NCBI GenBank assembly: GCA_963678705.1
Contig: OY783209.1
Span: 2,046,001 to 2,110,000, forward strand
Reading direction: 5' to 3'
Source: Panorpa germanica
Lineage: Eukaryota > Arthropoda > Insecta > Mecoptera > Panorpidae
Length of the DNA stretch: 64,000 nucleotides
A model generated the notes under the pieces. The model worked only from the letters and a program-made list of their open reading frames with translations, did no database searches and was not told the DNA's origin. The translations under genes and the position numbers were made by a program. This document shows, piece after piece, positions 24,006 through 37,157 of the stretch (positions are counted from its first letter, which is position 1; each line of letters begins with the position of its first letter).

Positions 24006-25535
24006 TTCTAGTCTAGTTCACAGTCTAGCTGTGTTAAAATATATTAAATAACTAATATTTATCACATTACTCTGACTTGCTATTCAATTATCTTGCAAGG
24101 AAAACGACGAAGAGTTGTTAAGATGAACAAGGGCATCAGCAACAGCATCTTCCTCAGAGTCATGCATGTGTGTGACAGTTTTGTAACAGATTATATGAAA
24201 AGTTTGTTGGTGTGAATAACTTTTAGATATACTCGTACTCGTAATAGAATGCAAGTCATAAGCTGGATAATTAGAAAACCATCTCGTGTTTCTGAGAATA
24301 TTGTGAAACGTATACAGACATTCCTGTCTGGAACTTGAGCTGGAAGTCTGTAGAATATTTTGTTGATCCGATAAAGCTTCTAGCGTCATAACAATATCGT
24401 AACGTTATCCTCCACGTTGCGTTGTATTAAAGATTGTATTAATTTTGTGAGATGAATTAATTAAGCTATAAAATCTGTGAAGCTCTTGACATTAATCTAT
24501 GAGAAGATGACATTAAGAGCAGCTGCACACTTGAGACACGTCTGTCGAAGAACAATTTGGCTTCTTGTTACGAGCTATAAGCACCAAGGTCGATTTTTCA
24601 ATTGTTCATTGAAATTGATCTTAATAAATGTGTATTGGCGTGTCTATTTTATTAAATATCTAAATGTTAACGCGGAGATATAGCAATTAAAAATTTAAAT
24701 TGTAGTTTTAGCGCTACAGATGTCGGCCATATTTATGACGTGAAATGCATTTTATACGTCAGTTATTTGTTGAATAGATTAGTGCTGTGGGAATGTTTTG
24801 TAACTGTTGGTAGTCCAGATAGTCAAGTCAAGTCAAAGAATAATAAGTTTTTATTTTATTTAACCCTGTTACGTTATAATATGTTATTTTGAATGGCAAT
24901 TCAAGTTACAAATAGATGGCGTAAGATGTTATTTACTAACAGTGTACTGATTTATTACAAATTATGAATAGCAGTGTAATTTTATTTCTAAACAGCAACA
25001 TCCATACAACATTATTTATTTCACAATATAAAAAAGAAATCCAATACATTAGCTGTTTTCCTATCACATATTTCACCATAATAGATACTAAAAAGCACAT
25101 CTAAAGCTTTACTATACATAGATAAAAGCTCTCTAATACTAACAAAGCTCTCTAATGACTATATAATGATATGGAACACATAAGAAATAGTGCTGAGCTT
25201 TGCAATGGAATAGAATAGAATATATCGTTGTTGTGTACAAGCAAACAACCACGTCAAAGGCCAAGTAAACCGGTACGGCGGTGGGGTAAGGGTTGGGGGT
25301 TGGGGGATGGGGTATGAATAGCCACGCATGTGTTACGCTAACGTTGTGATTGTATAATAGTGTATTAACGTCACGTAAAGTGGATGGATTAATAAGCGTA
25401 TGCAACTCTATCATTAGTTGCTTACCTATTACTTCGAAATGAAATGGAAAACAAGTTGCAGCTTGCAATGTCATCCATAATTAATGATACTGTACGATAC
25501 ACAACTTTATTACCACATAAATATATATATATAGC
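24006..25535. other. Non-coding AT-rich stretch
   Basis: Nothing gene-like is recognised. The 101- and 111-codon minus frames at 24084-24389 and 25139-25474 show no motif; the second runs over a G-rich patch (25275-25315). A short (TA)n run near 25519-25533 borders the LINE 3' end that follows. Confidence 0.5.
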
Positions 25536-25790
25536 ATTCTTCTGCCTTAAATCATTAAATTACAAATCATTGTGATTAATTACATTTCTTAACTCTTCCT
25601 TATTCTAGCTACTTATTCTCTCTCTTTCAAAAAAAACTTAAACTCCTACTGCTTCTCTCTTCTTGGTTATCTTCCTCACTATTCTACTTTACAATTCCTT
25701 CCCTCCTTCTCTCTACCTCCGCCATACACCTCTTCCCTTCACTGCTATCCTTCAATAACTGCACAATCTTCTGTTTATTTTATTTTAAGA
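25536..25790 (-). mobile_element. LINE ORF2 C-terminus and 3' UTR, family F copy F1
   Basis: On the minus strand this reads KIVQLLKDSSEGKRCMAEVE, matching KNIVxLLKGGSEGKRWMxxI in the copies at 43915 and 49055. The 3' untranslated part (25536-25660) aligns with 49055-49165 through TTAAATCATTAAATTACA and ATCATTGTGATTAATTACAT. The copy is truncated upstream of the zinc-finger region and carries an in-frame stop after about 30 codons. It ends next to a short TA-rich tail, as LINE insertions often do. The segment is strongly pyrimidine-rich on the plus strand. Confidence 0.65.
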
Positions 25791-27761
25791 AATATATTAA
25801 ATATCATAATATAAATTAAATAAAGGTAGTAATTATTATTAAATGAAGTATATTACTCATGAACGACGCATGATTTCACAAGTTGAAATTTACATTTAAG
25901 TTTAAAACCTTAAATTAAAACTAAAATCAGTTAGTGGGAATGATACTTTACACAAATCCTTAAACTAAATAACTCATTGTTTTAATTTGCATTTTAGGTT
26001 AAACTAACACTAAAACCCAGTGAGTGGGAATGGGATTTTTACACAATATACTAAATAATATAATAAGATATTTTTCACTTTTTAGCTCATTCATTAATTT
26101 ATGCATTTTAAATAAATAAGAACTTATTTTATAATGTTGTAATGGCTTCTAATGTATGTGGTAATATATTCCGATAATCAAGTTGTTTTATCAAGATATA
26201 TATTTTATATATATTTTACATCACATATAGCATATTAACAATATTACTCGTTAAAATGTGGCTCTTAATTCAAACGGCTCACTTTTATGTGTTGCCACAG
26301 TCTGATAAAATATGAAATGAGTTTATTTAAGGCGCTAACATTTAAATTAAAAAAATAGCTTACAATAAGAGACGTATTTTTATTGAATTTAGAATTAAGT
26401 TTTAGCTTATACAATATATAGCCTTGTCTAAGTGATTCATGGTGAATACGAAAATTATAAACCTTTTTAAAAGAATTCTCTTATATACAAATGCAATACG
26501 AATAGTGAATTGTGTAACTGTACCTAACGATTCCATGCAGCTACACACACAGACCCACACACACACACACACACATAATCATTACGAGCTAAGAGCAATA
26601 TATTGCATTAATTATTAATCGTAGCAATATACCGTTCGACCGTTAATTTTACCGTCGTCGACTGTTGTTTCCTGCTTCGCATTGTTTGGCATACTCGTAT
26701 TCGTATGTGAATACATATAAAGTGGTGGTACTATTACACCACCCATTCCACCCTCTTAAAGGGTTAACAAGGCAGTAGTAAAGTAGTTGGAGTATCAAGA
26801 GGGGGAATGTGGATTGTTTCCGGTCTTCAGATTGTTCCGCTTGATGGCATGTCGGCTGCTACGCAATACTACTACTGACCTACAACAAAGTACTAAGTAT
26901 TGTTGCGTATACTTAATATGTATAAGTAGAGGGTGTGAGGGAATGGTTGGGGAGAGGGTGTTTTGTAATTCTAACCCTTTTCTTATTAATAAACAAGAAA
27001 TTCTATAGTTTGACTCTATGCTATGCTATGCTGCGGCTTCTTAGAAATGCAAATAGTTTCATGAAAACTTAATGACAAACTATGTTTATTTACGGGCACA
27101 TGAGTACGAATGTTACAAACATACATTAGTTTGTTTGTATTTATAGAGTTACTGGAGCACTCACTATTTGACTACATATGTTGGGCATTCGTAGATATCC
27201 AAATGAATCAAGTGTTTGATGATGTGGTCTAGAAATACAATACGAAAGAGAAGTTTTTTTTTTATGTATAATTTCTCGGGCTTCCTAGGAACGTAGCCTT
27301 TTATCGCCCATAATATTGTTCTGCTTTTTCTTATACTTTATATTCAGACAACAAGAATGATCTATTCATGGCTACTGCTTTTATAAATTTCGGTTTCTCT
27401 AATGTATTTGCTGTTTCTTTGTCTTGTTTAAAACCAAAAAGTAACGTGGAAAAGCTGGATTAAATATACTGGACACCAGCTTTTGTATTTACCATCTAAA
27501 TTTCATTTAAAAGTCTTGTAACGCTGGTTTGATTAGTGAGTTGCATGCTCAGTGAAGTTTCAATGTGACTAGTTGTTGTCGATGTGGTATTTAACCATGA
27601 AACTTTTAGATGTTGCCGGTGCGGTATAAAAATTGTGACTTTCTTTAGTTGTGAACTAAACGAAGGTTTGCATATTAATTTTTTAAATATGATAAGTAGC
27701 AACGTATAAAACAAACGAAATATGATTCATTCACTAATTATGTCATACACAAATCAGGGGG
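25791..27761. other. Non-coding AT-rich stretch with a (CA)n run
   Basis: No gene is supported. A (CA)n microsatellite lies at about 26543-26574. Two AAACTAA-rich stretches at 25900-26050 share the phrase CAGTGAGTGGGAATG or close variants about 90 bases apart, which suggests a short local duplication. Confidence 0.5.
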
Positions 27762-27850
27762 CAGGGGTCCCCAAAGTATGACAACATCTGATAAGAGGGG
27801 AGAAGAAGTCTTTGGATTTGGGATGTCACATCTAATCTAAACTTCGACTT
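27762..27850 (+). mobile_element. Possible hAT terminus (CAGGGGTCCCCAAA)
   Basis: The motif CAGGGGTCCCCAAAGTATGA is of the kind found at the ends of hAT-superfamily elements in many animals. No matching inverted end or 8-bp duplication was found nearby, and the right boundary given is arbitrary. Confidence 0.35.
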
Positions 27851-29160
27851 TAAAAAATAATAATATTAAGACCAAAAAGCAAAAGAAAAAGAAAACTAAA
27901 AAGAAATTATTGTCAAATGTGTAAAGTCACAACAAGAGCGACGGGGGTAAATAATCATAAAATTTGTGTGACGTAATGCAATTGAATATTATCAAAATTA
28001 ATTAAACTACGTTACATAGAAAAAATACATACACAGTGCAAATTTATACGAAAATGTTTTAAACTATAATATTCAGTATCACTGTGTTTGCCTTTAGAAT
28101 TATAGAAGAAACCTCCATAGTTTAGATCCATTAAATTATAAAAGTTGCATTAGTAAATATGTAAAACGTTTCAACAAGAGGTGTCATTTTAAATCAACTG
28201 AAAAACGCAATATTTTCGTAAAAAGTGGTGATATTTATTTTAATCTAAAGTACAAACTCTGAGGTTAGTTATGGAACGCAATATTCTACCAAATATCATC
28301 GCAATGACGGTTGTATGATGACAGTTAAAAGGACCCTATTTTACATAAAATAATACATGTTTTGTATCGACTTAAACTACTAATACTATTTCAAATAACT
28401 AAATTTTAAATAAAGATATAAAGTAGTTTCATATATACCACAGAGAAATGTTTTATTACATTTTAAATGCACATATCCCATTTGGTATTTTCCTCTTACA
28501 ATGTACAGTCTTCTATACACGAGTACTGTGACCTTTATGACCTTTTGAATTGACACCGCTCTCGTATGAGTGGTATTACGTTAAAGTGTCAAGCTGGATG
28601 ATACAGAGAAATTTAACAACGACGTATGAGTGTGTACATATTGTACATATGACGTAACACTCGTCTCGTGAAAATGTTTATATCATAAAAACAGCTACAA
28701 AGTATTTCTGTAATATAAAAAATGTATGAGTACTAATATGACATGAAAGATATGGGGTTGTAAATGTTGCCGTAAACGCAGGCGTAGGGATGAAACTGAA
28801 AACTGAAAATGAATAAATATTGTAAAACAAGCACGGGTATTTCTGAAAATTATGGTTACAATCAAATAAATTTTATTTATGATTATGTGTTGCAATTAGA
28901 AATAGGGGTAGACTCTGTAAGGTTCTCGACAAGTTGAACTCATTTACGGTTTTGACCAATTTTACTGCTTTGTTATAAATAAATGTATCGTATTGCGTAT
29001 TAGAATACTTCTAAATTTTTTTTAGAAGATCTCTTTAACGGGTAAATGCTTCATTAATATTTGTTTAAATTTGATACATCTATTAACTAAATAAAAATCG
29101 GAAAATATAGCGCTGGTGTAAAATCGAAAGGAGTCTAGCATCAAACAAATTTATTATTTT
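27851..29160. other. Non-coding AT-rich stretch
   Basis: Nothing gene-like is recognised. Confidence 0.5.
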
Positions 29161-29400
29161 AGGAAGAATGGAACAAAGAAAATGATAATAAATGAAGAGA
29201 AGTGAAGCCATCAATTTGCATACAAGAGTTACCGGACGGAATATTATTTAAAAGAGAACCACAACCAATATGTTAACAATGTAACAGACCACTAACGGTA
29301 AATCATATTATTTTTCGGATTTCAGATATTTGAAAGCAGGGAAATCTGAAAAACCTTATTGACTTCAGCAACAAAATGAATTTAATCTATAGTCTATAAG
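29161..29400 (+). mobile_element. Decayed LINE relic: RNase H linker and terminal zinc finger
   Basis: Fragments read in one main frame as REVKPSICIQELPDGI, then REPQPIC, a stop, QCNRPLTVNHII and NLKNLID. The first part matches QLREVKPSTSRQD in the relic at 1050-1316, and the second is the CxxC...H knuckle that ends jockey/I-type ORF2 proteins. Several stops interrupt it, and the GHTRLTH block expected between the two parts has been deleted. The NLKNLID tail also resembles SLKNLIE at 34655-34710, so three relics in the window appear to come from one LINE family. Confidence 0.6.
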
Positions 29401-30727
29401 TTGTAAATTAGGTATTCTAAATGTTTATAAATGTATATATTATTTTAAAAAGTTGATGCACTCAGATAAATATTAAAAAAACAACTTTGTTATTTGTTAT
29501 TATTGTTTTTGTTGAATAAAAATGTATGTTTTAAATACCCAAACTGGTTGAATTGTATCTAAAGATATAATTGTTTATTGCCTTGTTTCTTAATTCAGCT
29601 GGAATAGTGTCATATTTATATTTACATAAAATAAGCAGCGTGTTTCTTAATTTCTTTGTAAATAAATGTTAGCTCTTTGGGGTTTGTGATAATATATGCA
29701 GATACGTTGTTCAGAGAACCAGTAATGTTTGACATCCATGTTCCGGCTAATCTTGTTGACTAAATATTTAGTTCTCAAATATAATTCTCTTCTCTGCAAC
29801 ATTCTCTCATTAGGTCCTAATGAGGTTTTTTGTGTTTCATTAATTTTTGTCGGATCAACTTAATTTGCTTTTAAATGAAAAATGATGATAAAATATATCG
29901 GATCAACTACTGAATGTAGTTCTACCTGCACATTTAAACACATACGAACGAGAATATTACGATAAATGAACGTGTAGATGTGAAATAGTTTTAAATAATA
30001 TATAGAGTACGATGCATACTCATTCAATGTACGTCTGTACCACCCCCTTTTATAACTCCGCCTACTACCAATGAAGAAAAAGAGCTTTTCCCACTATACT
30101 CTATTTTCCACATTAAACCACACCCACTTTATCTCAAATATTCTATATTATTATGTCTATATATAATTCTAAAAATATATTTAATTCAAAAAAATATTTG
30201 AATTTTTATTTAAGGTGAGCTTTTCTTGATTGTTCTACGCGACGCCAGACGACGCGACGCTTATTGTATCCACTACGCTACTCACCTGTTTGTTTTCAAG
30301 TGTTTAAGCGTAAACAACCCCGATACAAGCAACAGTGGTGGTACTGAAGGTGCAGGTGCTTTTACTGGTGGTGGTGGAAGCTTTAAAAAGCTTCCGAATC
30401 TACAAATGTTCCCCTCTTCTTACTCTACTACTACCAGCCCTTGTATTTGTTTTATAATGTAACTTGTCTCTGTTTCGTGTATCGCTACCGACAGGGTGAT
30501 TCTAAGTAATGACACTATAACATCATGCTACTTGAATTTTTAAATTATTTCTTAACTCTATCTTATTGCTTAATGTTATTTGTATGAATAGTATGCCATG
30601 TTTTAAAAATATTCTACCCGTTCTCGATTGCAACTATGCTTTTTATTCTAAACATCTCCTCCCAATACACTGTTCCACTACTGTGTTATATTTGTTAAAA
30701 ATTTGTTAAAAATGTTGTCTTTCGTTG
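29401..30727. other. Non-coding stretch
   Basis: No gene is supported. The 78-codon frame at 30226-30462 has a Gly/Ser/Thr-rich middle over GGTGGT-type repeats and no recognisable domain. A CGACGCCAGACGACGCGACGC patch lies at about 30239-30259. Confidence 0.5.
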
Positions 30728-30771
30728 CTGTTTCAGTAAACAAAACACATTTTCATCTGGAGTCAAAAGAA
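30728..30771 (-). mobile_element. Short fragment of element A (copy A3)
   Basis: About 44 bases match the reverse complement of 22575-22625 and 35740-35790, including GACTCCAGATG and GTGTTTTGTTTACTGAAACA. The flanks do not extend the match, so it is an internal scrap of an older copy. Confidence 0.55.
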
Positions 30772-31763
30772 GGGTAAGTTGCTGGGTAATATCAAAGGAA
30801 AACATCGTGTAAGACCTACAAAAAAGGAAATAGTATTTTAAGAAATTTTGGTGAAGGCAAAACTTTTAGAAGAGTTTTATTTTTAGTTTTTTTTTCATAA
30901 TAAACTTTTACATAAAGATCCCGAAATAAGGCAAGAACAATAGTGTCATGTATTGTGAGATAGTGTAGTAAATGTGGTCAATACTGGCAGCAACACATTT
31001 ATAAGAGTAAATATACAGATATCACCTACCACTACTGACTGCACAGGCTTTCACTTCTACTTTTTTATGTTACACGTTTCATTCAAAAATGTAATGCACT
31101 ACTTATTTTCTCTGCTAAACAACTTTACGTAAACAATGTTACTAAAATATAACTTACTATAATGTTACCTATATATATCTTATCACCTATTTTATTGTTT
31201 CTCGAAAAATAAATCTACCTTTTTGATAATAAACATAATTATAAAACTACTTAAGTAGACCGCCTTAGGGATATACAAGTTCCTTTTTTAAGAAGTACAT
31301 GTCAATAAAATATTGTTATTTGGATCCTTTTAAACCACTACGATTAGGTTTCATTAAAATAAAATATTACATCCATATTTTGGGAATATTTAATAATTAA
31401 ATAACATTTACTGTTTCTAAAAAAATAAAATTGAAAACACATAATTATAAAACAGAGCATATATATATGCGCAACGTTTATTTAAAAAAAATATAAATAA
31501 TTCAAACTTTATATGATTCTAAAATATAAACTCATTTTTCATTCATAAGTACTTTTATATACTTGTATTTCCATGAATTTATATCTCTACACCCTGTGTA
31601 AATGTGTGTAAGCTTTTGGAGGGTAGCTATGAGCTTTTGGGTGAGCTTTAAGCTCAACACCGATACAACATCAAAACAGCTGCTCTGGTGTAAAATCGAT
31701 ACAAGCAGACAGCGATACAACTCTTACGCTGTAACAGTAGATAGATTCCCTCTCAGTGTATGT
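30772..31763. other. Non-coding AT-rich stretch
   Basis: Nothing gene-like is recognised. GAGCTTT words recur at 31610-31660. Confidence 0.5.
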
Positions 31764-31812
31764 GGACGCCGCTGACGACGCCGACGTCGACGTCGATGTG
31801 AAAGTGGACGAC
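31764..31812 (+). repeat. Imperfect GACGNC hexamer array
   Basis: GACGCCGCTGACGACGCCGA and the bases after it form a run of GAC and GNC triplets (GACGTC, GACGAC, GACGCC). It is very CpG-rich compared with its AT-rich surroundings. Confidence 0.75.
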
Positions 31813-31981
31813 GGATTCTGGTCTATGTATTACACGTACTCATCTTCCTCGTTGAACTGAGAGCAACTAGGTTTTAATATGGACCAGCCCATGAATTCAT
31901 TGGCTGTTTAATTACGTCGGATATGTTTTATTAATTTTAAAATATTCGTAGGTTCTACAGGTGAATCTCTCTGAATTGGAC

Positions 31982-32105
<124 letters not shown>

Positions 32106-32774
32106 CTTATTCCTTATTAAACTAAATTAAAGTTAATAGAAATGCGTCTATGAATATCAATATTATTTTTAAATGAGATTAACATAGTTTTAGAAAGTTC
32201 TGGAAACTTGTGGATAGCGTTATTATAGGTTAGTATGCAAGGCTCGTTTCGTAAGCTAAGCAAACGTATTTGCGGATATAAGTTCTTATTTATTATTTAG
32301 CACGCAAAGCACTCACTTTATACAACGAAATCTAAATACCAAGTAAAGGGGAATATTAATACCAGCAAATATCTACCATAGATCTACGTCTATCTAACTC
32401 ATTATTGCATCTATCTATCTCTCTCTAACTCATTATATTATATTTATATCACTTATAACAATAGAATCTATGTCTTACACCCTCTTGACCATCTTAAGTT
32501 TAAAAAAGGTTTACAGGGTTTGAATTACATTAGACGATAGGATCATGATTTTGTTTATGACCAAGGGAGGGTCATATAATAATGTTTATGATGAGAAGAG
32601 GTTTAAATTACTTTATTTAGTATGAAAAGGGGAGTATAGATCCCTTTTAGGATCACGATAGGTCTAAAATTTCGACTCGGGTATATATAAAATAATGTAT
32701 GAACTAAAAATAGAAAAGATTTTACCATGTAGTTTAAAAATTATAAAACCTTGACCCAGGTAGGAAATTTTCTT
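32106..32774. other. Non-coding AT-rich stretch
   Basis: Nothing gene-like is recognised. A TCTATCTA-type patch lies at 32388-32425. Confidence 0.5.
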
Positions 32775-32895
32775 GCAATGTAGGCTTCACATTTCCTGGC
32801 TTACCGCAAGATAATTCCAACGGTAATTTTCTACTTTTCATATAGAAGTTGTATTGCAATAGTTTCACACAATGCTACAAGCTAATTCAAGTATT
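32775..32895 (-). repeat. Interspersed repeat D, copy D1
   Basis: The reverse complement contains GAATTAGCTTGTAGCATTG, CAACTTCTATATGAAAAGTA and GGAATTATCTTGC. These match D2 at 50785-50860 (GGAATTAGCTTGTAGCACG) and D3 at 52750-52800 (CAATTTCTATATGGAAACTA and GGAATTAGCTC). No boundaries or inverted ends could be fixed. Confidence 0.5.
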
Positions 32896-33839
32896 AAATT
32901 TTGTTACATTTTCTACCTGGGGGGTCTTTAAATAATTAAAAGCGTATTTATACAGGTATTTTTGACTAAATAGAAAAACGTCAAAACGTCAAACATTATA
33001 ATAATTACAATTTAATTTAAAATACATTATAAAGTAAATTTACAGAAAAATAAACTAAAACGTTGTTTATACTTGAACAAAATATAATGAAAATTACCTG
33101 TCTGGAACACAACACACACACATACATGATCGCTACAAAGTGAGTTTTAAAAATGATCGCACAATGTGATTTGGAACCCTATCAAACCCTTGTTAAAACT
33201 TTTGATTAATGTTGAAACAAAACACAAAACCATCATTTACATATGCTACAAAATTAAATTTCATGTTTGCTTCAACTAAATGTGTTTGTTAACCACATCA
33301 TGAACCAGAGACCGCTACTGCTCCCATTGTGACGTCACACCAACTCTAATCAGTAATCAGACATTGTTTGATCTTATTTAATTTCATTATTTGATAATCA
33401 TAATATGATTATATCAAATTCGGTATTATAATAATAGCATTATATCGATGTTATTTAAAGCTATGCTTACTCTACCGCAGCGCAATGCAATAATCCCGTA
33501 AAACCTATGATTTAGTCGTTACAAATATGTCACCGTGTAATCCCTTCATTTAACCAGTTTGATAATCGCGCGAAATAATGACAAAACATACAGGGAACTA
33601 TTTTACGCGTAGTGATATATGCAAAATGTTGTTTGAAATAGCGCGTAGCATAAAGAACAAAAAAATGTTTTTAACTTAAACTTAGAACAACGTTTTTAAA
33701 AATGAGGAGTCTTAAAATAAGTTTTCTATCTTTTAGAAGCATAAAATCATTCTATTTTAGGCAAAGTGGAATCTTTCAACAAAAATTATACTAGGTTTAT
33801 ATATAATCCGGTCAATTTAAACATAAAAATAGTGGTCAA
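32896..33839. other. Non-coding AT-rich stretch
   Basis: Nothing gene-like is recognised. Confidence 0.5.
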
Positions 33840-34085
33840 ATAACAAAAATTTGGTGGAGAGCTAAGGTTTACCATTACAAATAAAGTTTTAAAAATCCCC
33901 ATCGATTCTATGTGTGCTTCAAAAGTTATTCGGGGTCAAAGGTCAAAATTTGAGGTTTTTTGGATTTTTCTCGAAAACGGTAAGTTTTATCAAAAAAAAA
34001 CCTCAAACCAAAGTTGTAGATCTTACAATTCTGTACAAAAATGGTCCTCATGATTTTTTTCCTAAGAGTTCCTAAATTATATAAT
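33840..34085 (+). repeat. Probable old interspersed repeat (TTTCTCGAAAACGGTAAG type)
   Basis: The block contains GGTCAAAGGTCAAAATTTGA, TTTTTCTCGAAAACGGTAAG and AAGTTGTAGATCTTACAATT. Phrasing of this type recurs in dispersed repeats of many insect genomes, as I recall them. Only one copy is in this window, so the call rests on recognition rather than an internal match. No coding frame is seen. Confidence 0.4.
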
Positions 34086-34639
34086 TCTTAGTTGAAATTA
34101 TAATAGTCGTATGTTGTTAAAAGCACCTACTTACGGCCGACATTTAACCACAGGCTGTTGTCAAACTTTACCAGATCTTTATCAATCTCAACTTCGAGAA
34201 CTATACCCTCTTATATATGGTATAAACACTTACATCCCCATATGTACATTGACGTAAAATATACTCGTAAGTTTACACAAGTTAAGTAAGAAGTATTTTT
34301 CATTTTCGTTCTTCGCTTATTTTTCTATTCGTATCCACGTTTTCATAAAATGAGCTTTCGTTAACAATATTTTGATAAATGATAAATGAGTTTTATACTC
34401 GTACTCAACCTAACGGTTATAGCGTACAAGAGCTAGGGTTCGCTCGCTAATTATTGTAAGACAAACACATAAGCAATCTGCTAATAATTAGTTTTTATGC
34501 TGCAGTACAGTCATCATCAAAAACTGGTAAACTTTATGAAATTAAAATACTTTCACAACGAAGAAAATATCGCGTGACGAGACAAATTGTGCACCCAAAG
34601 GCGTAGAGGTCTAGGGGCACAACTATCGAAATATCCTGA
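34086..34639. other. Non-coding AT-rich stretch
   Basis: Nothing gene-like is recognised. Two ACTCGTA words lie at 34262 and 34399. Confidence 0.5.
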
Positions 34640-34715
34640 GGAATATAGGCGGATTTTTAAAAGCAGGGAAAGTCTGAAAAATCTTATTGAAATTCATCTT
34701 AATCACCATCTAACA
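34640..34715 (+). mobile_element. Small LINE C-terminal scrap
   Basis: The frame reads RIFKSRESLKNLIEIHLNHH, preceded by PEEYRR in another frame. This corresponds to the stretch after the terminal zinc finger in the relic at 29161-29400 (NLKNLID). The copy is short and frameshifted. Confidence 0.45.
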
Positions 34716-35540
34716 TTTTTTATATATATTTAACATTTTATAATTCTATTTTACAAATTTCTAAATATTTAAACAATTCACTAATTAGTTTTGAATCACT
34801 TAACAAAAATTTAATATTAACAGGAAAAGTTGTAATCACATTTATTGTAATATTTCATTATTAAATTTTGATCTTTGCAAATTTTTAAATCTTTGTATTT
34901 ATTTAAATAGAAGAAATTTTTGAATTAGTAAAAAAAAATTTATTTACCAGCAAATTCTGTATTCTGTATTTTGAGACTAGTCTGTAGAAAGAGAACGAAG
35001 TAAATCGGACGAAAAAGCTTTCGCTACACCACTGTGTATTGTGTACCGTGTTGGAGAAAAACAAGAAAAGAAAACGCTCAAATCGGTCAGTGAACGTGCT
35101 TCTCTCGGTTTTAATTAGAGCCCATCATTTGACAGCGGGGGTAGGGATAACGTAAGGGTAGAATAGTGGCTACGGAGTGAACGGGTTAAGTGTAAAGAAA
35201 AGGTGTGCTTTTCAGGAAATAAGGGATGATTTCAAACACTGAACATGGGATTATTAGATTACCGTTATAACAACTTTCTGGTTGGCTAACAAAATACTTA
35301 TATCGTATAGAATATATCTCACATGTGGTAACACTATTTATTACGGTGCATGAGCACTAAAGGGAGCTTTTCGTTATAACAAGACGAGCTTTTCGTTTAG
35401 TTTCGTTGTTGAGTATATGTATGTATGTATATATATTGGTAATGAACAAATATTTGAAGTAATCATTAATGGTACCACAGCTGGAAAAATATTGAAATGT
35501 AAAGTACTTTTATTACCGGTTTTTTACATGCCTTGATTAT
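34716..35540. other. Non-coding AT-rich stretch
   Basis: Nothing gene-like is recognised. GAGCTTTTCG occurs twice at about 35360-35400. Confidence 0.5.
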
Positions 35541-35869
35541 ACCGGTTTTACACCAGAGAGACAGTTTTGTTGTCAAAAAACAAAACAAAATCATGTTTTG
35601 TGTTTAGTGTTTTTCTATGTGTCCCATAAAAATTATAAACATGATAAACAACAACTGACAAGCGCAAATGTTCACAGAAAACAAAACTGCGTGTTAAAAC
35701 CAAGCAGACTAAAAAACAACAACGTGTTTTCTTTTGATTTTACCGACTCCAGATGGGAATGTGTTTTGTTTACGAAAACAGTTTTTAAAGACAAAAATGT
35801 TTTAAAAACTGTCTCTTTGGTGTAAACATTTTTTGTTCAGAAAACTGTTTATGTTCGTGTTTTATTGAA
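35541..35869 (+). mobile_element. Element A, copy A1 (uninterrupted)
   Basis: The left end ACCGGTTTTACACCAGAGAG is the inverted partner of the right end of A2 at 22712-22740. A subterminal inverted copy (CTGTCTCTTTGGTGTA) lies at 35809-35825, and similarity to A2 runs to about 35869, where the true right end has been lost. At 35705-35725 the sequence GCAGACTAAAAAACAACAAC is the unoccupied version of the site where B1 sits in A2. The 75-codon frame at 35598-35825 has no transposase motif and is probably chance. It is a non-autonomous element of unassigned class. Confidence 0.75.
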
Positions 35870-37157
35870 TATTTCTTTTTTTTCTATCTAGTTATCCAAT
35901 GAATTGGTGCGCTCTCCCCTGTGACCATTCTAATCATACATTTTAATAAGGAAACATCAAAACCAATGGTGTTATAATTATTATTATAAGGAAAACATAT
36001 TTTTACCATATGTATATATATATAAATTATTAATATTATACATAAATAGATGACCGGCAATTGGTTAATTACCGTGAGTATCTCAGTACATAATCTGTGG
36101 GTGTAATTGATGTTGTACTCCCGTGCTGCCGTTGATGAACCACGTGTGGTACCATCCTTTGTCTATTGACTGCGGTCACACGTGTGACAAATTATGATGA
36201 TGACCTTTTGTACAACACCTTGTTAAAGTGTTCAATCCATGTGATATGAAAATTACTGCAATGTAACTATCGATGAATAACCACAAATAGTTATATGCAA
36301 ATGAACATTATTAATACAGTAATAATATTATGTGTGTATGTGTTATGGTTTAACTAATTAATTAATGATGTAAAATAAACATAACAGCATCGGGAAATAT
36401 CATAAAATAAAAGCTTACGATTGTTTGAAAAAAAGATTATTTTTTTGTTTTTTTTTTAAATTATAGGTTAAAAGAATTAAGAGAAAATGAACGTGGCATT
36501 CAATCGCAAAAATCGTAGAATGGTCGACAATACCACAAAGAAATTTCAAAAACCCTTTAGATATAATACTATTAATATTATAATAATTATTATAACATTA
36601 TGTATATACAAATATAGCCGCCCTATTTTATGCCGTGGTAACATAATTATAAAATGTAAATAATAATAAACAACGTTGCATGTTTGTGGACATTTTCTGA
36701 AACAAAAGTTTTTAATAGTTTACTAAACTAACCTCGGTGAAAGTGGAATGAGTTTTATGTTTTAGAAATAGTAACGTTAATAAGAACAAGAAAACCGACT
36801 TAGAAACAACATAGCTTTATGGGTTCGTCTTCTTCTTCCTCTTCTTCTTCTTAGAAAGACTTTTTGTGACATAAATATATTCAAAAACTTATATATTAGT
36901 TTCTGTATTTATATTTTCTATGTTTATCACATTATCATAATCAACGTAAAACTTCTGTTTTAATAATTATTTTAGTTCGCGAAAGTTCATTTAAGTTTAT
37001 AAGTAATACAATTATTACGACGTAGTTCAAGGGAAGGAGGGGGTAGTCTGCTAAGGGTGTTGGGACGAAGGGAAGAGTTTGTTGTTTAAATTAATAAATG
37101 CTTTCATTTGTATTACGGTAGTCTGTATAAGAAAATGGATCTAAAACCATTTCTTAA
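35870..37157. other. Non-coding AT-rich stretch
   Basis: Nothing gene-like is recognised. A TTCTTCCTC-type pyrimidine triplet run lies at 36827-36852, and a G-rich patch at 37030-37080. Confidence 0.5.

Noticed and set aside
27754-27761. An 8-bp target duplication for the hAT-like terminus at 27762
   Set aside because: No matching octamer next to a plausible inverted end was found downstream.
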